From assembly GCA_002313335.1 (NCBI GenBank), contig DCBC01000003.1, positions 1 through 13,713 on the forward strand: DNA of 13,713 nucleotides, written 5' to 3'. A model generated the notes under the pieces. It saw only the letters and a program-made list of their open reading frames with translations. It was not told the DNA's origin and ran no database searches. Numbering within the stretch: the stretch's first letter is position 1; every line of letters begins with the position of its first letter. Made by a program: the position numbers and the translations under genes. Positions 1-9,225 of the stretch are shown here, in pieces. Origin of the DNA: Porticoccaceae bacterium UBA1117 (GTDB lineage Bacteria > Pseudomonadota > Gammaproteobacteria > Pseudomonadales > Porticoccaceae).

Positions 1-1551
1 AATCTGGAGGTACTTTCCAAAGTCGAGGCTGAAATTACGATCACCGATTTGTTCAATTCCGAAATTGATCGAGTTGAGCGCATGTCACTGCAGGCCGGCG
101 AGCTATTTTTGGATTACTCTAAAAATCTTGTTAGCCAAAATGTTTGGAGGGAACTAGTAGCTCTGGCCACTGAGTCTAATTTATTGACACATAGACACGC
201 GATGTTTTGTGGAGACCCCATAAACAGCACTGAAAAACGTGCAGTACTGCACGCAGCTTTACGATCAGAACATAAAGATCTTCGCTCAACTGAGGGGCAA
301 CATCGTAATGTAATGATAAAAGAGCAACTGGAACAGGTACGGCAGGTCAGTGAAAAAGTACGCAATGGCGACTGGCATGGCTCTACAGGGAAATCCATTA
401 CCGATTTAGTTAACATTGGTATCGGCGGATCTGACCTTGGCCCTAAGCTAGCATGTGGTGCCTTGAGTGAGTTCGCTCATCCTTCCATAAATGTACACTT
501 TATAGCTAACGTTGATGGTGCCGAGATACTAACTACCTTAGCTAGCCTTGATCCAGAAACTACACTTGTTGCTATCGCAAGTAAAACATTCACAACGCAA
601 GAAACGTTGCTCAATGCAAAAACTACTCTTGCTTGGTTCGAGGAAAAATTGGGCTTGAAAGATGCTCAAACTAGCGTTCACTTTATCGCCTTAACCGCCA
701 GCCCAAGTAATGCTATCGCGTATGGTATTCCAGAGTCACAAATTTTAGAATTTGCAGAATGGGTAGGTGGCCGTTACTCACTCTGGTCGAGTATTGGTTT
801 GTCAATTGCTATCAGTATTGGCTTCCAGCGTTTCTCTGAAATGCTTGCCGGGGCCCGTGAGATGGACCTGCACTTTCAGAACGCACCTATTGACCAAAAT
901 ATGCCCGTTATCCTGGGTCTACTGGGCATCTGGTACAGTAATTTTTTGGGTGCACAGTCTACTGCAGTCATACCGTACTGCGAGAGACTAGGGCTTCTTC
1001 CCTCTTATCTTCAACAGTTAGATATGGAAAGTAATGGCAAGGCAACTACTCTTGAAGGCGGGCCGGTAAACTACAATACTGGCGCCATTGTTTGGGGACA
1101 AACTGGCACTAACGGGCAACACGCTTTTTTCCAACTACTCCATCAAGGTACTCGCTTAGTACCCATCGACTTTATCGCGGCAGTCAAAGACTCGCTGAGT
1201 AACAATGAGCATCATCGAGTACTTATTGGTAACATGTTAGGCCAGTCTTCAGCGTTGATGCGAGGGCAATCTGCCCCAGAAAACCAATCGCATAAACACT
1301 ATGCAGGCAATAAACCCTCGAATACGTTATTGATGAATTCGCTGTCCGCTAAAAACTTTGGTGCTCTGATAGCTCTTTATGAGCATAAGGTATTCGTACA
1401 GGGGAGTATTTGGAATATCAATTCATTCGATCAGTGGGGCGTTGAATTGGGTAAAAATATGGCCAATGAATTACTTGATGCAAACCTAGATCATAGCAGC
1501 CTGGACGCTTCCACAAAAAACCTGTTTGACCATATTAGTAAAGTGGTCTAG
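1..1551 (+). CDS. pgi: Glucose-6-phosphate isomerase, 5' end cut by window edge
   Basis: Interconverts glucose 6-phosphate and fructose 6-phosphate in the cytoplasm (glycolysis and gluconeogenesis). The frame is open back to base 1, and the residues before the TTG at 49 still resemble the E. coli Pgi N-terminus (a TITDLF segment against TIADLF), so that TTG is an internal Leu codon. By comparison with the 549-residue E. coli enzyme, about 13-15 residues are missing upstream. Visible family marks are the GGRYSLWSSIGLS signature near 766-804, the catalytic Glu of MESNGK (codon 1027-1029), the catalytic His of NGQHAF (1120-1122), and the C-terminal FDQWGVELGK signature with its active-site Lys (1453-1455). 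The tail is shorter than in E. coli. It converges on ispH with stop codons 3 nt apart. The identity is very secure; the true start is outside the window. Confidence 0.97.
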   Translation, partial: NLEVLSKVEAEITITDLFNSEIDRVERMSLQAGELFLDYSKNLVSQNVWRELVALATESNLLTHRHAMFCGDPINSTEKRAVLHAALRSEHKDLRSTEGQHRNVMIKEQLEQVRQVSEKVRNGDWHGSTGKSITDLVNIGIGGSDLGPKLACGALSEFAHPSINVHFIANVDGAEILTTLASLDPETTLVAIASKTFTTQETLLNAKTTLAWFEEKLGLKDAQTSVHFIALTASPSNAIAYGIPESQILEFAEWVGGRYSLWSSIGLSIAISIGFQRFSEMLAGAREMDLHFQNAPIDQNMPVILGLLGIWYSNFLGAQSTAVIPYCERLGLLPSYLQQLDMESNGKATTLEGGPVNYNTGAIVWGQTGTNGQHAFFQLLHQGTRLVPIDFIAAVKDSLSNNEHHRVLIGNMLGQSSALMRGQSAPENQSHKHYAGNKPSNTLLMNSLSAKNFGALIALYEHKVFVQGSIWNINSFDQWGVELGKNMANELLDANLDHSSLDASTKNLFDHISKVV

Positions 1552-1554
1552 CCA

Positions 1555-2511
1555 TCAAGCACCGGTGGGGACTCTGGGAGATCTAAGTTCTTTAGGCAGT
1601 GAAAAAGTGATTTTTTCATCAACACCATCCAGTTCCTGAGGAAGGTTCCCACCAAAACTCAATAGTTTAGAAATAACACCTTGCACCAAAACCTCAGGCG
1701 CTGACGCACCCGCAGTGACGCCGACGGCTCGAGCGCCGACAAACCACTGGGCATTCATATCATCAGGCCCATCAATCAAATAGGCAGTGCAACCGCAGCG
1801 TTCGGCTAATTCCTTTAATCGATTAGAATTGGAACTAGCCACAGACCCAACGACCAATACAATATCGGTTTCTATGGCTAGCTGCTTAACCGCATCCTGA
1901 CGATTTTGTGTCGCATAACAGATATCATCTTTTCGCGGACCCTGAATATCAGGAAACTTTTTACGTAGCGCATCAATTACCACTGAGGTATCGTCCATCG
2001 ATAAGGTAGTCTGTGTTACATAAGCTAGATTAGAGGGATCGCTAACCTCAAGAGCAAAGGCATCATGCTCATCTTCCACCAAATGAATAGTGCCACCCTT
2101 GGAATAGTCAAACTGGCCAAAAGTACCTTCTACTTCAGGGTGTCCAGCATGACCAATCAGAACACAATCCATACCGTCTTGACTGTATTTAGTGACTTCG
2201 AAATGTACTTTAGTCACCAGAGGGCAAGTGGCATCGAAAACTTTCAGATTGCGAGTTTCAGCTTCAAGACGAACCACCTGAGAGACACCATGTGCACTAA
2301 AAATACAAATAACATCATCAGGGATTTCATTTAATTCTTCGACAAATACGGCACCGCGCTTACGGAGCTTATCAACCACAAATTTATTATGAACTACCTC
2401 ATGGCGTACATACACTGGCGCACCAAACAAGTCTAACGCACGGTCAACAATATCGATCGCGCGATCAACACCCGCACAAAATCCTCTTGGGTTAGCTAGC
2501 TTAATGTCCAC
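1555..2511 (-). CDS. ispH: 4-hydroxy-3-methylbut-2-enyl diphosphate reductase (IspH/LytB)
   Basis: Last enzyme of the MEP isoprenoid pathway. An iron-sulfur reductase, it converts HMBPP to IPP and DMAPP. At 318 aa it has the usual length. The three cluster-binding cysteines are Cys12 (NPRGFCAGV), Cys96 (DATCP) and Cys198 (DICYAT). His41, His124 and Glu126 (HPEVEGT) correspond to the substrate-binding and proton-transfer residues of E. coli IspH. The start is GTG: its first base is the last base of the fkpB TAG stop (TAGTG, 1-nt overlap). This start puts Cys12 exactly where E. coli has it. Only a weak purine stretch (AGAG) lies ahead, so translation probably depends on re-initiation from fkpB. 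It is the last gene of the ribF-ileS-lspA-fkpB-ispH run. No clear terminator separates it from convergent pgi. Confidence 0.97.
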   Translation of the reverse strand: MDIKLANPRGFCAGVDRAIDIVDRALDLFGAPVYVRHEVVHNKFVVDKLRKRGAVFVEELNEIPDDVICIFSAHGVSQVVRLEAETRNLKVFDATCPLVTKVHFEVTKYSQDGMDCVLIGHAGHPEVEGTFGQFDYSKGGTIHLVEDEHDAFALEVSDPSNLAYVTQTTLSMDDTSVVIDALRKKFPDIQGPRKDDICYATQNRQDAVKQLAIETDIVLVVGSVASSNSNRLKELAERCGCTAYLIDGPDDMNAQWFVGARAVGVTAGASAPEVLVQGVISKLLSFGGNLPQELDGVDEKITFSLPKELRSPRVPTGA

Positions 2512-2954
2512 TAGTGCAAACTCTGCGGTGCAATATTCATTATTTTCACCTGAAAAATAATATTTTTCCCTGCCAGCGGATGATTAAAATCTATCAATAT
2601 TTCATCGTCTTCAAATTCGACGATAACACCAGGTAGTTCCCCATCACCATTTTGAAATGAAAACATGGCCCCAATTTCAAGCTCCTGCTGATCAAAATTA
2701 CTTCGATCAACCCTCTGAACATTCTGCGGGTTATGCTGACCGAAGGCATCTTCAGGAGGAATAGTAAACTCTCTCTCATCACCATTAACAAGTCCCATAA
2801 GCGTTGACTCAAACCCTGGTAGCAAATTCCCATCACCTACTGTGAAAGTCGCAGGTGCGGTCTCAAAGTTGGAGTCAATGATATCACCATCTTCCAAGAC
2901 CAACGCAAAATGCAAGGTCACCTTCGTACCTAGCTCTACCTCTAATTTCATCAT
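2511..2954 (-). CDS. fkpB: FKBP-type peptidyl-prolyl cis-trans isomerase (FkpB/SlpA)
   Basis: Cytoplasmic prolyl isomerase/chaperone of the SlyD-SlpA subgroup. The 147 aa compare with 149 in E. coli SlpA. A split FKBP domain is visible: an N-terminal part with [11 protein letters not shown] (40-50) and MGLVNGDE (53-60), then an inserted insert-in-flap region (about 71-123) with DAFGQHNP and PGVIVE, then the closing strand after NHPLAGK (124-130), a hallmark of this subgroup. There is no signal peptide and no His-rich metal-binding tail, which separates it from SlyD. Two consecutive ATG codons (2954 and 2951) could start it. The AGG of TTAGGTAT sits 3 nt before the first and 6 nt before the second, so 2951 is better spaced. 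It lies 4 nt after lspA and overlaps ispH by 1 nt, the order seen in Pseudomonas and E. coli. Confidence 0.95.
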   Translation of the reverse strand: MMKLEVELGTKVTLHFALVLEDGDIIDSNFETAPATFTVGDGNLLPGFESTLMGLVNGDEREFTIPPEDAFGQHNPQNVQRVDRSNFDQQELEIGAMFSFQNGDGELPGVIVEFEDDEILIDFNHPLAGKNIIFQVKIMNIAPQSLH

Positions 2955-2958
2955 ATAC

Positions 2959-3486
2959 CTAACTGTCTGAATCTTGGTTAGTTAAAAACATATCTAAAAT
3001 AAGCAATATTGCACCAACGGAAATACCACTATCGGCAATATTAAATGCCGGAAAGTGCCAACCTGACCAATGAAAATCGAGAAAATCTACTACATAACCC
3101 AACATCACTCGATCATATAAATTACCCAAAGCGCCGCCCAATATTAGCGCTAAGGCCAGACTTTCAATCCATTTAGATTTCGGTAATCGGAAAATCCACA
3201 CTGTGATGACCGCGCTAACCGCAGTAGACAGAACCGCGAAAAACCAGCGCTGCCATCCACCAGCGTCACTTAAAAAGCTAAAGGCTGCCCCGTAATTACG
3301 GACATACACTAAATTGAAAAATGAAGTGACAACCTCTCGCTGGCCAAGATAAAACTCAGCCACTATCGCTGATTTAGTAAGTTGATCTGCGATCAGTACT
3401 AAAATTGCTATCGCATACCACCAAAGCCTTTGCGTAACAGGGTGATTGGCATCAATCGCAGTTACATTTTTTTTAACTTCAGGCAT
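2959..3486 (-). CDS. lspA: Lipoprotein signal peptidase (signal peptidase II)
   Basis: Inner-membrane aspartyl protease that cuts the signal peptide from diacylglyceryl-prolipoproteins. From the ATG at 3486 the protein is 175 aa (E. coli 164), with four hydrophobic segments near residues 21-38, 81-98, 107-124 and 152-168. Family motifs are ADQLTK (33-38), [11 protein letters not shown] (62-72), the catalytic-Asp motif GNLYDRV (121-127, Asp125) and FNIADS (148-153, Asp152). The frame stays open about 180 nt further upstream inside ileS, but that stretch is not LspA-like. The 3486 start overlaps the ileS end by 8 nt (ATG at 3486-3484, TGA of ileS at 3481-3479). A GGAG (3502-3499) sits 12 nt upstream, rather far, so coupling to ileS translation is likely. 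An ATG at 3504 is a less likely alternative. Confidence 0.95.
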   Translation of the reverse strand: MPEVKKNVTAIDANHPVTQRLWWYAIAILVLIADQLTKSAIVAEFYLGQREVVTSFFNLVYVRNYGAAFSFLSDAGGWQRWFFAVLSTAVSAVITVWIFRLPKSKWIESLALALILGGALGNLYDRVMLGYVVDFLDFHWSGWHFPAFNIADSGISVGAILLILDMFLTNQDSDS

Positions 3487-6313
3487 GAGCGCGAACTTCT
3501 CCATGACCTGAAATATTATCGACACACCGCGCACAAACATCGGGATGTTCAGGCTGGCTACCGACATCGGTAATAAAATGCCAGCAACGAACGCATTTAT
3601 CTGATGAAGAACGCTCAAGTGAGACCCGCAAACCACTGAGTGTTGATTCAGAAAAATCATCCCCATCATTGATTTTCCGCAGCTCTGCTTTAGATGTAAT
3701 GGTCACAAAACGTAATTCATTACCGAGTTTAGCCAGTGACGAATAAATTTTTGGCTCTGCGTATAAACACACATTGGCCCCGAGCGATCCTTTAATCACA
3801 CCTTCATTACGTTCTCTCTCAATCACTTTATTAACGGCTTCTTTGACAAGTACTATGGATGCCCAATCACCGTGATTAATACCCTCCTCTTCATGCAGTC
3901 GCTCCAACGGATACCACTCAGCAAGGAAAACTGATTCAGTACGATCCCCCGGCATAAAGCCCCAAATCTCATGGGCAGTAAAACTGAGAATAGGCGCAAT
4001 CCAACGAACAAAGGCTTCGGCAATATGGAAAAGCGCTGTTTGCGCTGAACGTCGTGCCAAACTATCTTCCGCACAGGTGTAGATTCTGTCTTTGATGATA
4101 TCAAGATAGAATCCACCCATATCTCGCACACAGAAATTGTGCAGCTTTTGATAAACTTGGTGGAACTGGAATTGATCGTAATGCCCAATAATCTCATCCT
4201 GCAATTTTGCCGCACAGTCAACCGCCCATCGGTCAAGCGCAATAAGGTCCTTATGCTCAACCAGATGCTCAGAGGGATCAAAGCCGTCTATGTTTGATAA
4301 AAAGTATCGAGCAGTATTCCGAATACGCCTGTAAGAATCTCCCGCTCGATTTAGAATTTCATCGGACACTGTCATTTCGGCACTAAAATCCGCTGAGGAT
4401 ACCCAAAGTCTTAGTACATCGGCACCTAGCTCATTGATCACTTTCTGAGGCGAGACGACATTACCGATCGACTTAGACATCTTGCGACCATTTTCATCGA
4501 CCGTAAATCCGTGCGTTAAAACTGCCTTGTACGGCGCAGTTCCATTTATCGCGATCGCCGTCTTGAGGGAAGACTGAAACCAACCCCGATGCTGATCCGA
4601 ACCCTCTAAGTAAAGATCTGCAGGATAGGTAAGCTCTTCCCTCGCATCAATCACTGAGGCATGAGTGACACCAGAATCAAACCAAACATCCAATGTATCC
4701 GTGACTTTTTGGTAATACTCCGCATCAGCACCCAGCAAGTCTTCAGCATCAAGGCTGTACCATGCGTCAATACCTTGTGTTTCCACAATACTAGCGACTT
4801 TTTCAATTAAATCGGCCGTTTTAGGATGAATGTCTCCGGTTTGCTTGTTTACAAACAGCGCAATTGGTACTCCCCAGGTACGCTGACGCGAGATACACCA
4901 ATCAGGGCTATTGTCTAGCATTCCTTCAATCCGCGCGGCGCCCCAGTCCGGGTGCCAGCTAACATTTTTGATCGCAGCCTTCGCTTTCTCTAACAAACCG
5001 TTTTCAGTCATAGAGACGAACCATTGTGGTGTCGCCCTGTAAATGAGCGGCGTTTTGGTCCTCCAACAGTGTGCATAGCTGTGGGTGATTTTCCCGCTAG
5101 CCATTAATCGACCACGCTCACTCAGAACATCAACCACATGCTGATCAACCTTATAGACATGCTCTCCGGCAAATAACTCGACATCATCTCGAAACGTTCC
5201 GTTATCCATTACAAAATTTAACGTATCGATACCGTATTTCTTTGCCACCACAAAATCTTCAACACCATGATCTGGAGCCGTATGAACACAACCGGTACCG
5301 GCATCTGTTGTCACATGGTCACCCAGAAGCAAGGGGATTTTTCTCGGGTATAGGGGATGTTCCGCTATCACGCCTTCTAGTTCTTCTCCATTACAGCTGG
5401 CTAGGACAGCGTAATCTTCTATCTCTAGTCGAGTCATTACTGACTCCAATAACAACTGCGAACAAATCAAGCGCTTGGGACCGTTCTCAGTAGCGCACTG
5501 CACTAGGCTATAAATGAGCTCTGGGCCCACTGAAATTGCCTGACTACTGGGAATAGTCCAAGGTGTTGTAGTCCAGATCAGAACATTAACCTGCCCTTCT
5601 CCAGCGGGCGCTCCAAAAGCCTTAGCCACCTTGGCTAGCTGTACTTCATCTGTCACCGGGTAGGCAACATCAATAGTGAACGATGTTTTATCTTGATATT
5701 CAACCTCGGCCTCGGCCAGCGCTGAACCGCCGACGACACTCCAGTAGACCGGCTTATAACCTTTCACCAAATGGCCATTAGCAACGATTTTCCCGAGTGC
5801 TCGAATAATATCAGCCTCTACACCAAAATTCATCGTCAAGTAAGGCTTGTCCCAATCCCCAAAAACACCAATTCGAACAAAATCTTTACGCTGTCCATCG
5901 ACTTGCTTCATCGCATAGTCGCGACACTTTTGGCGGAATACTGAATAATCAACTTTTACACCAGCCTTACCAATCTTCTTCTCGACATTGTGCTCAATGG
6001 GAAGACCATGGCAGTCCCATCCTGGGATATAGGGTGCATCAAAGCCACTCATAGTCCGAGATTTCACAACAATATCTTTTAATACTTTGTTAACTGCATG
6101 ACCTAGGTGTATATCGCCGTTGGCGTAAGGAGGACCATCATGCAAGATGTATTTTTTACGACCTTTCCTGGCTTGCCTTATCTGCTTATAAATATTTTGT
6201 TCGTGCCATTCTTTAAGGATGCCAGGCTCTCTCTGCGCTAAATTAGCGCGCATGGGAAAACCAGTTTTCGGAAGATTTAGGGTTGCTTTGTAATCTGTCG
6301 TCGAATCACTCAT
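3479..6313 (-). CDS. ileS: Isoleucyl-tRNA synthetase
   Basis: Class I synthetase that attaches isoleucine to tRNA-Ile and edits mischarged valine. Its 944 aa compare with 938 in E. coli. In order: the HIGH-type motif HLGH (69-72) within [12 protein letters not shown]; the inserted editing domain with WTTTPWTIP (247-255) and [12 protein letters not shown] (339-350); [13 protein letters not shown] (472-484) as the fold resumes; KMSKS (611-615); an anticodon-binding helical region; and a C-terminal zinc finger with Cys907, Cys910, Cys927 and Cys930. The zinc finger and overall length fit the common bacterial (type 1) form. The ATG at 6313 is separated from the ribF stop by a single base (6314), and its ribosome-binding site is weak. 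Its 3' end carries the lspA start. All catalytic motifs are intact. Confidence 0.98.
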   Translation of the reverse strand: MSDSTTDYKATLNLPKTGFPMRANLAQREPGILKEWHEQNIYKQIRQARKGRKKYILHDGPPYANGDIHLGHAVNKVLKDIVVKSRTMSGFDAPYIPGWDCHGLPIEHNVEKKIGKAGVKVDYSVFRQKCRDYAMKQVDGQRKDFVRIGVFGDWDKPYLTMNFGVEADIIRALGKIVANGHLVKGYKPVYWSVVGGSALAEAEVEYQDKTSFTIDVAYPVTDEVQLAKVAKAFGAPAGEGQVNVLIWTTTPWTIPSSQAISVGPELIYSLVQCATENGPKRLICSQLLLESVMTRLEIEDYAVLASCNGEELEGVIAEHPLYPRKIPLLLGDHVTTDAGTGCVHTAPDHGVEDFVVAKKYGIDTLNFVMDNGTFRDDVELFAGEHVYKVDQHVVDVLSERGRLMASGKITHSYAHCWRTKTPLIYRATPQWFVSMTENGLLEKAKAAIKNVSWHPDWGAARIEGMLDNSPDWCISRQRTWGVPIALFVNKQTGDIHPKTADLIEKVASIVETQGIDAWYSLDAEDLLGADAEYYQKVTDTLDVWFDSGVTHASVIDAREELTYPADLYLEGSDQHRGWFQSSLKTAIAINGTAPYKAVLTHGFTVDENGRKMSKSIGNVVSPQKVINELGADVLRLWVSSADFSAEMTVSDEILNRAGDSYRRIRNTARYFLSNIDGFDPSEHLVEHKDLIALDRWAVDCAAKLQDEIIGHYDQFQFHQVYQKLHNFCVRDMGGFYLDIIKDRIYTCAEDSLARRSAQTALFHIAEAFVRWIAPILSFTAHEIWGFMPGDRTESVFLAEWYPLERLHEEEGINHGDWASIVLVKEAVNKVIERERNEGVIKGSLGANVCLYAEPKIYSSLAKLGNELRFVTITSKAELRKINDGDDFSESTLSGLRVSLERSSSDKCVRCWHFITDVGSQPEHPDVCARCVDNISGHGEVRAHA

Positions 6314-6314
6314 T

Positions 6315-7289
6315 CTAAGTTTTATTCTCAGTATTTTTTATTTGGCCAAACCAAGCCCGTATATTGTTAACATCGCGGCGAATATTTTCTACTAAACTAT
6401 CCATAGTGGTGAATTTTTGCTCATCACGAATCTTGTGCTTAAACTCGACTTCAATTCGTTTTCCATAAATATTTTCTTGAAAATCAAGCAAATGAACCTC
6501 AAGAATCGGCTTCACTAAATCACCCACGGTGGGTCGGATACCCACATTTGCTGCGCCTTGATATACCACATCATCTATTTTAACCAGCACAGCAAAAACA
6601 CCAGATATGGGCGCACTGTAGCGATTTAATTGTACATTAGCCGTTGGAAAACCCAGTTCTCTGCCCAGCTGTTGCCCATAAACAACACGGCCTTTAATCG
6701 TGAAAGGACGTCCAAGGAGAGCCTTAGCACCTGTAAAATCGGATTGGCGTAAAATTCTTCGTACTAATGTGCTACTAATGCGCTGCCCACCAGATTCTAG
6801 CGTCAGAGTATCCTGAACATCAAAATCATATTGCTGACCGGACTTCTTCAGCATGTCAAAATCACCACCACGATCACATCCAAAACGAAAGTCATCACCA
6901 ACTATTAAGTAGCGTGTTGCCAAACCCTTGACTAATACTTGTTGAACGAATTCATCGGCGGTGAGACTTCGCAGCGCACGATTGAACTGCATACAAACTA
7001 CCTGATCAATACCGAGATCCTTTAGTGCCTCGACCTTTTCACGTAACCGCATTAAACGAGCAGGTGCCTTTTCTGCAGAAAAAAATTCTTGTGGCTGAGG
7101 CTCAAAAACCATCACTACCGAGGGTAGCTGCAACTCTTTAGCCTTAGCTTGGACCTGCTTCAAAATGGCTTGATGCCCTAAGTGCACACCATCAAAAGAT
7201 CCGATCGTGACTATTGATCGGTGGTCAGGAGAATGTAAGTTGTGCATTCCTCGAATAAACGTCATTTTTTTCTGTTTTACGGCCAACAT
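6315..7289 (-). CDS. ribF: Bifunctional riboflavin kinase / FAD synthetase
   Basis: Makes FMN from riboflavin and then FAD by adenylylation. Numbered from the ATG at 7289 (324 aa), the N-terminal nucleotidyltransferase domain shows [10 protein letters not shown] (30-39), GDDFRFG (131-137) and ISSTLVR (171-177). The C-terminal riboflavin-kinase domain begins near 193 and shows [11 protein letters not shown] (209-219). I chose 7289 because AGAGGG (7300-7295) lies 5 nt before it. An ATG at 7265, giving [10 protein letters not shown], aligns best with the E. coli N-terminus (MKLIRGIHNL) but has no good ribosome-binding site. A GTG at 7304 is possible but would sit before the Shine-Dalgarno. It is the first gene of the run to ispH and probably has its own promoter. 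No FMN riboswitch is visible upstream. Confidence 0.95.
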   Translation of the reverse strand: MLAVKQKKMTFIRGMHNLHSPDHRSIVTIGSFDGVHLGHQAILKQVQAKAKELQLPSVVMVFEPQPQEFFSAEKAPARLMRLREKVEALKDLGIDQVVCMQFNRALRSLTADEFVQQVLVKGLATRYLIVGDDFRFGCDRGGDFDMLKKSGQQYDFDVQDTLTLESGGQRISSTLVRRILRQSDFTGAKALLGRPFTIKGRVVYGQQLGRELGFPTANVQLNRYSAPISGVFAVLVKIDDVVYQGAANVGIRPTVGDLVKPILEVHLLDFQENIYGKRIEVEFKHKIRDEQKFTTMDSLVENIRRDVNNIRAWFGQIKNTENKT

Positions 7290-7294
7290 CTGTA

Positions 7295-7300
7295 CCCTCT
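7295..7300 (-). promoter_or_regulatory. Ribosome-binding site selecting the ribF start
   Basis: AGAGGG read on the minus strand, followed after 5 nt by the ATG at 7289. It favours that start over the GTG at 7304 and the ATG at 7265, although the latter agrees better with E. coli RibF. Confidence 0.6.
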
Positions 7301-7313
7301 GCACCAGGGCTAA

Positions 7314-7342
7314 AGTATACCTAGCAAGACAGCGAAAGGTAA
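7314..7342 (-). promoter_or_regulatory. Candidate sigma70 promoter for ribF-ileS-lspA-fkpB-ispH
   Basis: On the minus strand, TATACT (7319-7314) is a good -10 box. The hexamer 17 nt upstream, TTACCT (7342-7337), matches the -35 consensus only half way. The predicted transcript would start near 7306 and leave a leader of about 17 nt with the AGAGGG ribosome-binding site, agreeing with translation from 7289. The rest of the 142-nt murJ-ribF gap holds no terminator that I can recognise, so read-through from murJ is also possible. Confidence 0.45.
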
Positions 7343-7431
7343 GAGATAGGCCTGCAAAGACTCAGAGTTGTCATAAATAATGGACCTGACAGACTACCTT
7401 TCTTCCCATTGGCATAGCCCAGACATTTATT

Positions 7432-9084
7432 CTATTGATTACGACTAACCGCCTTAGCTGGCCCACTTAGATCTGAGAGTCTAAATCCAGTGACAAACAA
7501 GATAGCAACGTAGGTTATCAAGCCAGCCATACACAGGCTTAAGATACCACTGACGCGCTGCCACCAATCCCCCTGTTGCCAACTTTCTGCTTGTAACACA
7601 TTAAATTGAGTCGCTAAAAATATCAGCACTAAGAGCATCGCCACAACCGCTGCAAAAAGACGAGCATAAAATACTAACCATTGCCCTGAAGGCTGGTAGA
7701 TCTGATTTTTACGCAAGTAAATAAACAGTAATATGGCATTAATAAACGCTGACACTGATGTCGCCGCGGCCAATCCGAGATGACCAATTTGCCAATAAAA
7801 ATGGAGCGGCACCACAAATACAATGTTGAGTACCATATTACTTACCATTGCGATAATGCCTATACGCACGGGAGTACGCATATCCTGTTTAGCAAAAAAG
7901 CCAGGCGCGAGTACCTTGATCAGCATGAAAGCGACCAAACCTACCGAGTAAGCCTTTAAACTGTATGAAGACATCATCATGTCACGGGCTGTCATAACAT
8001 CACCATAATAGAATAACGTCGCCAAGATAGGCTCGGCTAAAAGAACTAGAGCCACCGCCGCTGGTACCGCTATCAACAAAATCATTTTCAAAGCCCAGTC
8101 TAAGGTATCTGAATAACTCACATTTGACTCAGCACTGTGATGCCGAGACAGATTAGGTAAAATGACAGTTGCAATGGCCACACCAAAAACACCCAAAGGT
8201 AGTTCTGCTAGTCGGTCTGAGTAATAAAGCCAAGAGACACTGCCCGTGGGTAAAAATGTAGCCAACATGGTGTCTAGTAACAAATTGATTTGGCTAACTG
8301 AAACACCGAATATCGCTGGCCCCATTAGTAATAAAATTTTCCGTACGCCAGAGTCATGCCAATCAACAATAGGCGCTGGCAACATATGAATTCTTCGTAA
8401 AAACGGTAACTGAAAAATAAATTGGACAATACCCGCCAGCAGAACGCCCCAGGCCAACGCAAAAGCGGGCTGATCAAACAGAGGCGCGGCGAACAGGGCT
8501 GCGCAAATTAAAGTTATATTTAAGAGTATGGGCGTAAATGCCGGGACGGCAAACCGATCATAACTATTGAGAATGCCGCCAGCTAGGCCAGTCATTGATA
8601 TAAAAAACAAATACGGAAATGTAATTCGCAGCATATCAGCGGTAGCCGCGAATTTCAGAGGCTCATCCATAAACCAGCTTGGTGCAAATATCGCCGCCAT
8701 CATCGGTGCAATAAATACGATGAGTAAAGTGAAGAGTAGCAAGGTCAGACCCAAAGTTCCGCTTACGCGGCTAATTAAACCCCTTACTGCCGCCTGGGAG
8801 CCTTGCTCTCTGTATTCCCCCAAAATAGGTACAAACGCCTGCGCAAAAGCACCCTCAGCAAATAATCGTCTAAAAAAGTTAGGAATCTTAAACGCTACAA
8901 AAAATACGTCGGCAAAAGCCTCCGCACCAATCACCCGCGCAAGCACGACGTCACGGGCAAGACCCATGATTCGCGAGAGCATTGTAAAAAAACCGACTAC
9001 GCCACTGGACCGGAGCAAACCATCGTCTTTTTTGTCCACAGCAGGCTTATCGGGGCTAGTCTTTAGAGATTTATCCTGAGTCAA
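7432..9084 (-). CDS. murJ: Lipid II flippase MurJ (MviN family)
   Basis: Inner-membrane MOP-superfamily transporter that flips lipid II to the periplasmic face for peptidoglycan synthesis. At 550 aa it is longer than E. coli MurJ (511). Conserved segments are MLSRIMGLARD (35-45, Arg44 and Asp45), FFRRLFAEGAFAQAFVP (70-86), ILNSYDRFAVPAF (171-183), MGPAIFGVSVSQIN (254-267), SWLYYSDRL (284-292, Arg291) and VKVLAPGFF-like sequence, with many hydrophobic segments consistent with 14 transmembrane helices. The essential Arg residues known from E. coli are present. The start is TTG at 9084 with AAAGG 6 nt upstream; no ATG occurs before Met35, which would be too late. This adds a hydrophilic Lys/Asp-rich head of about 22 residues before the usual LLRS start. 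It is divergent from rpsT, as in Pseudomonas. Confidence 0.96.
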   Translation of the reverse strand: MTQDKSLKTSPDKPAVDKKDDGLLRSSGVVGFFTMLSRIMGLARDVVLARVIGAEAFADVFFVAFKIPNFFRRLFAEGAFAQAFVPILGEYREQGSQAAVRGLISRVSGTLGLTLLLFTLLIVFIAPMMAAIFAPSWFMDEPLKFAATADMLRITFPYLFFISMTGLAGGILNSYDRFAVPAFTPILLNITLICAALFAAPLFDQPAFALAWGVLLAGIVQFIFQLPFLRRIHMLPAPIVDWHDSGVRKILLLMGPAIFGVSVSQINLLLDTMLATFLPTGSVSWLYYSDRLAELPLGVFGVAIATVILPNLSRHHSAESNVSYSDTLDWALKMILLIAVPAAVALVLLAEPILATLFYYGDVMTARDMMMSSYSLKAYSVGLVAFMLIKVLAPGFFAKQDMRTPVRIGIIAMVSNMVLNIVFVVPLHFYWQIGHLGLAAATSVSAFINAILLFIYLRKNQIYQPSGQWLVFYARLFAAVVAMLLVLIFLATQFNVLQAESWQQGDWWQRVSGILSLCMAGLITYVAILFVTGFRLSDLSGPAKAVSRNQ

Positions 9085-9090
9085 AAGATA

Positions 9091-9095
9091 CCTTT
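9091..9095 (-). promoter_or_regulatory. Ribosome-binding site of murJ (TTG start)
   Basis: AAAGG on the minus strand, 6 nt before TTG at 9084. It supports the TTG codon as the real start and so the extra N-terminal segment of MurJ. Confidence 0.5.
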
Positions 9096-9159
9096 AGAAA
9101 ACGTTACTGTCATCGCAGTTTAACCACTGTAGTGTCTGCGGCCAAGTGAATCTAATAAA

Positions 9160-9188
9160 CTAATATCCCTGTAATCGGCGCCTAACAA
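9160..9188 (-). promoter_or_regulatory. Candidate promoter for murJ
   Basis: Minus strand: TTGTTA (9188-9183), a 17-nt spacer, then TATTAG (9165-9160). Each box matches four of six consensus positions. It would give a leader of roughly 65-70 nt before murJ. This is a weak call made by eye from the only spacing-correct pair I noticed in the region. Confidence 0.3.
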
Positions 9189-9191
9189 AAC

Positions 9192-9220
9192 AACCTTTGT
9201 GCCGCGGACATTAAAAGGTT
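9192..9220. repeat. Inverted repeat AACCTTT/AAAGGTT in the murJ-rpsT divergent promoter region
   Basis: Arms AACCTTT (9192-9198) and AAAGGTT (9214-9220) are perfect reverse complements separated by 15 nt. The gap contains the palindrome CCGCGG (9202-9207). The repeat spans from the -35 to the -10 of the candidate rpsT promoter and lies just upstream of the candidate murJ promoter, so it could be an operator; chance is also possible. Confidence 0.4.
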
Positions 9221-9225
9221 AAAAT
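9197..9225 (+). promoter_or_regulatory. Candidate promoter for rpsT
   Basis: TTGTGC (9197-9202), a 17-nt spacer, then TAAAAT (9220-9225). The -10 matches five of six positions; the -35 keeps TTG only. It would give an rpsT leader of about 90 nt. A second, weaker pair lies downstream: TTGAAT at about 9253, 17 nt, then TATCGT ending near 9281. Tandem promoters are known for E. coli rpsT, so both may be used. Confidence 0.4.

Noticed and set aside
49..1551. TTG at 49 as the real start of pgi
   Set aside because: The frame is open to base 1 and the upstream residues still align with the Pgi N-terminus, so the gene is simply cut by the window.
2065..2334. 89-codon open frame antisense to ispH
   Set aside because: Lies wholly across conserved ispH codons; no family resemblance and no supporting signals.
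2959..3669. A 236-residue version of LspA starting inside ileS
   Set aside because: The extra 61 residues are an out-of-frame reading of conserved ileS sequence and do not look like LspA. The ATG at 3486 gives the family length.
7290..7431. FMN riboswitch before ribF
   Set aside because: The predicted leader is only about 17 nt and the whole gap is 142 nt, with none of the conserved RFN-element sequence that I could recognise.
8567..9079. 170-codon open frame antisense to murJ
   Set aside because: It is complementary to well-conserved murJ codons, has no ribosome-binding site or recognisable domain, and has a composition expected of an antisense shadow.
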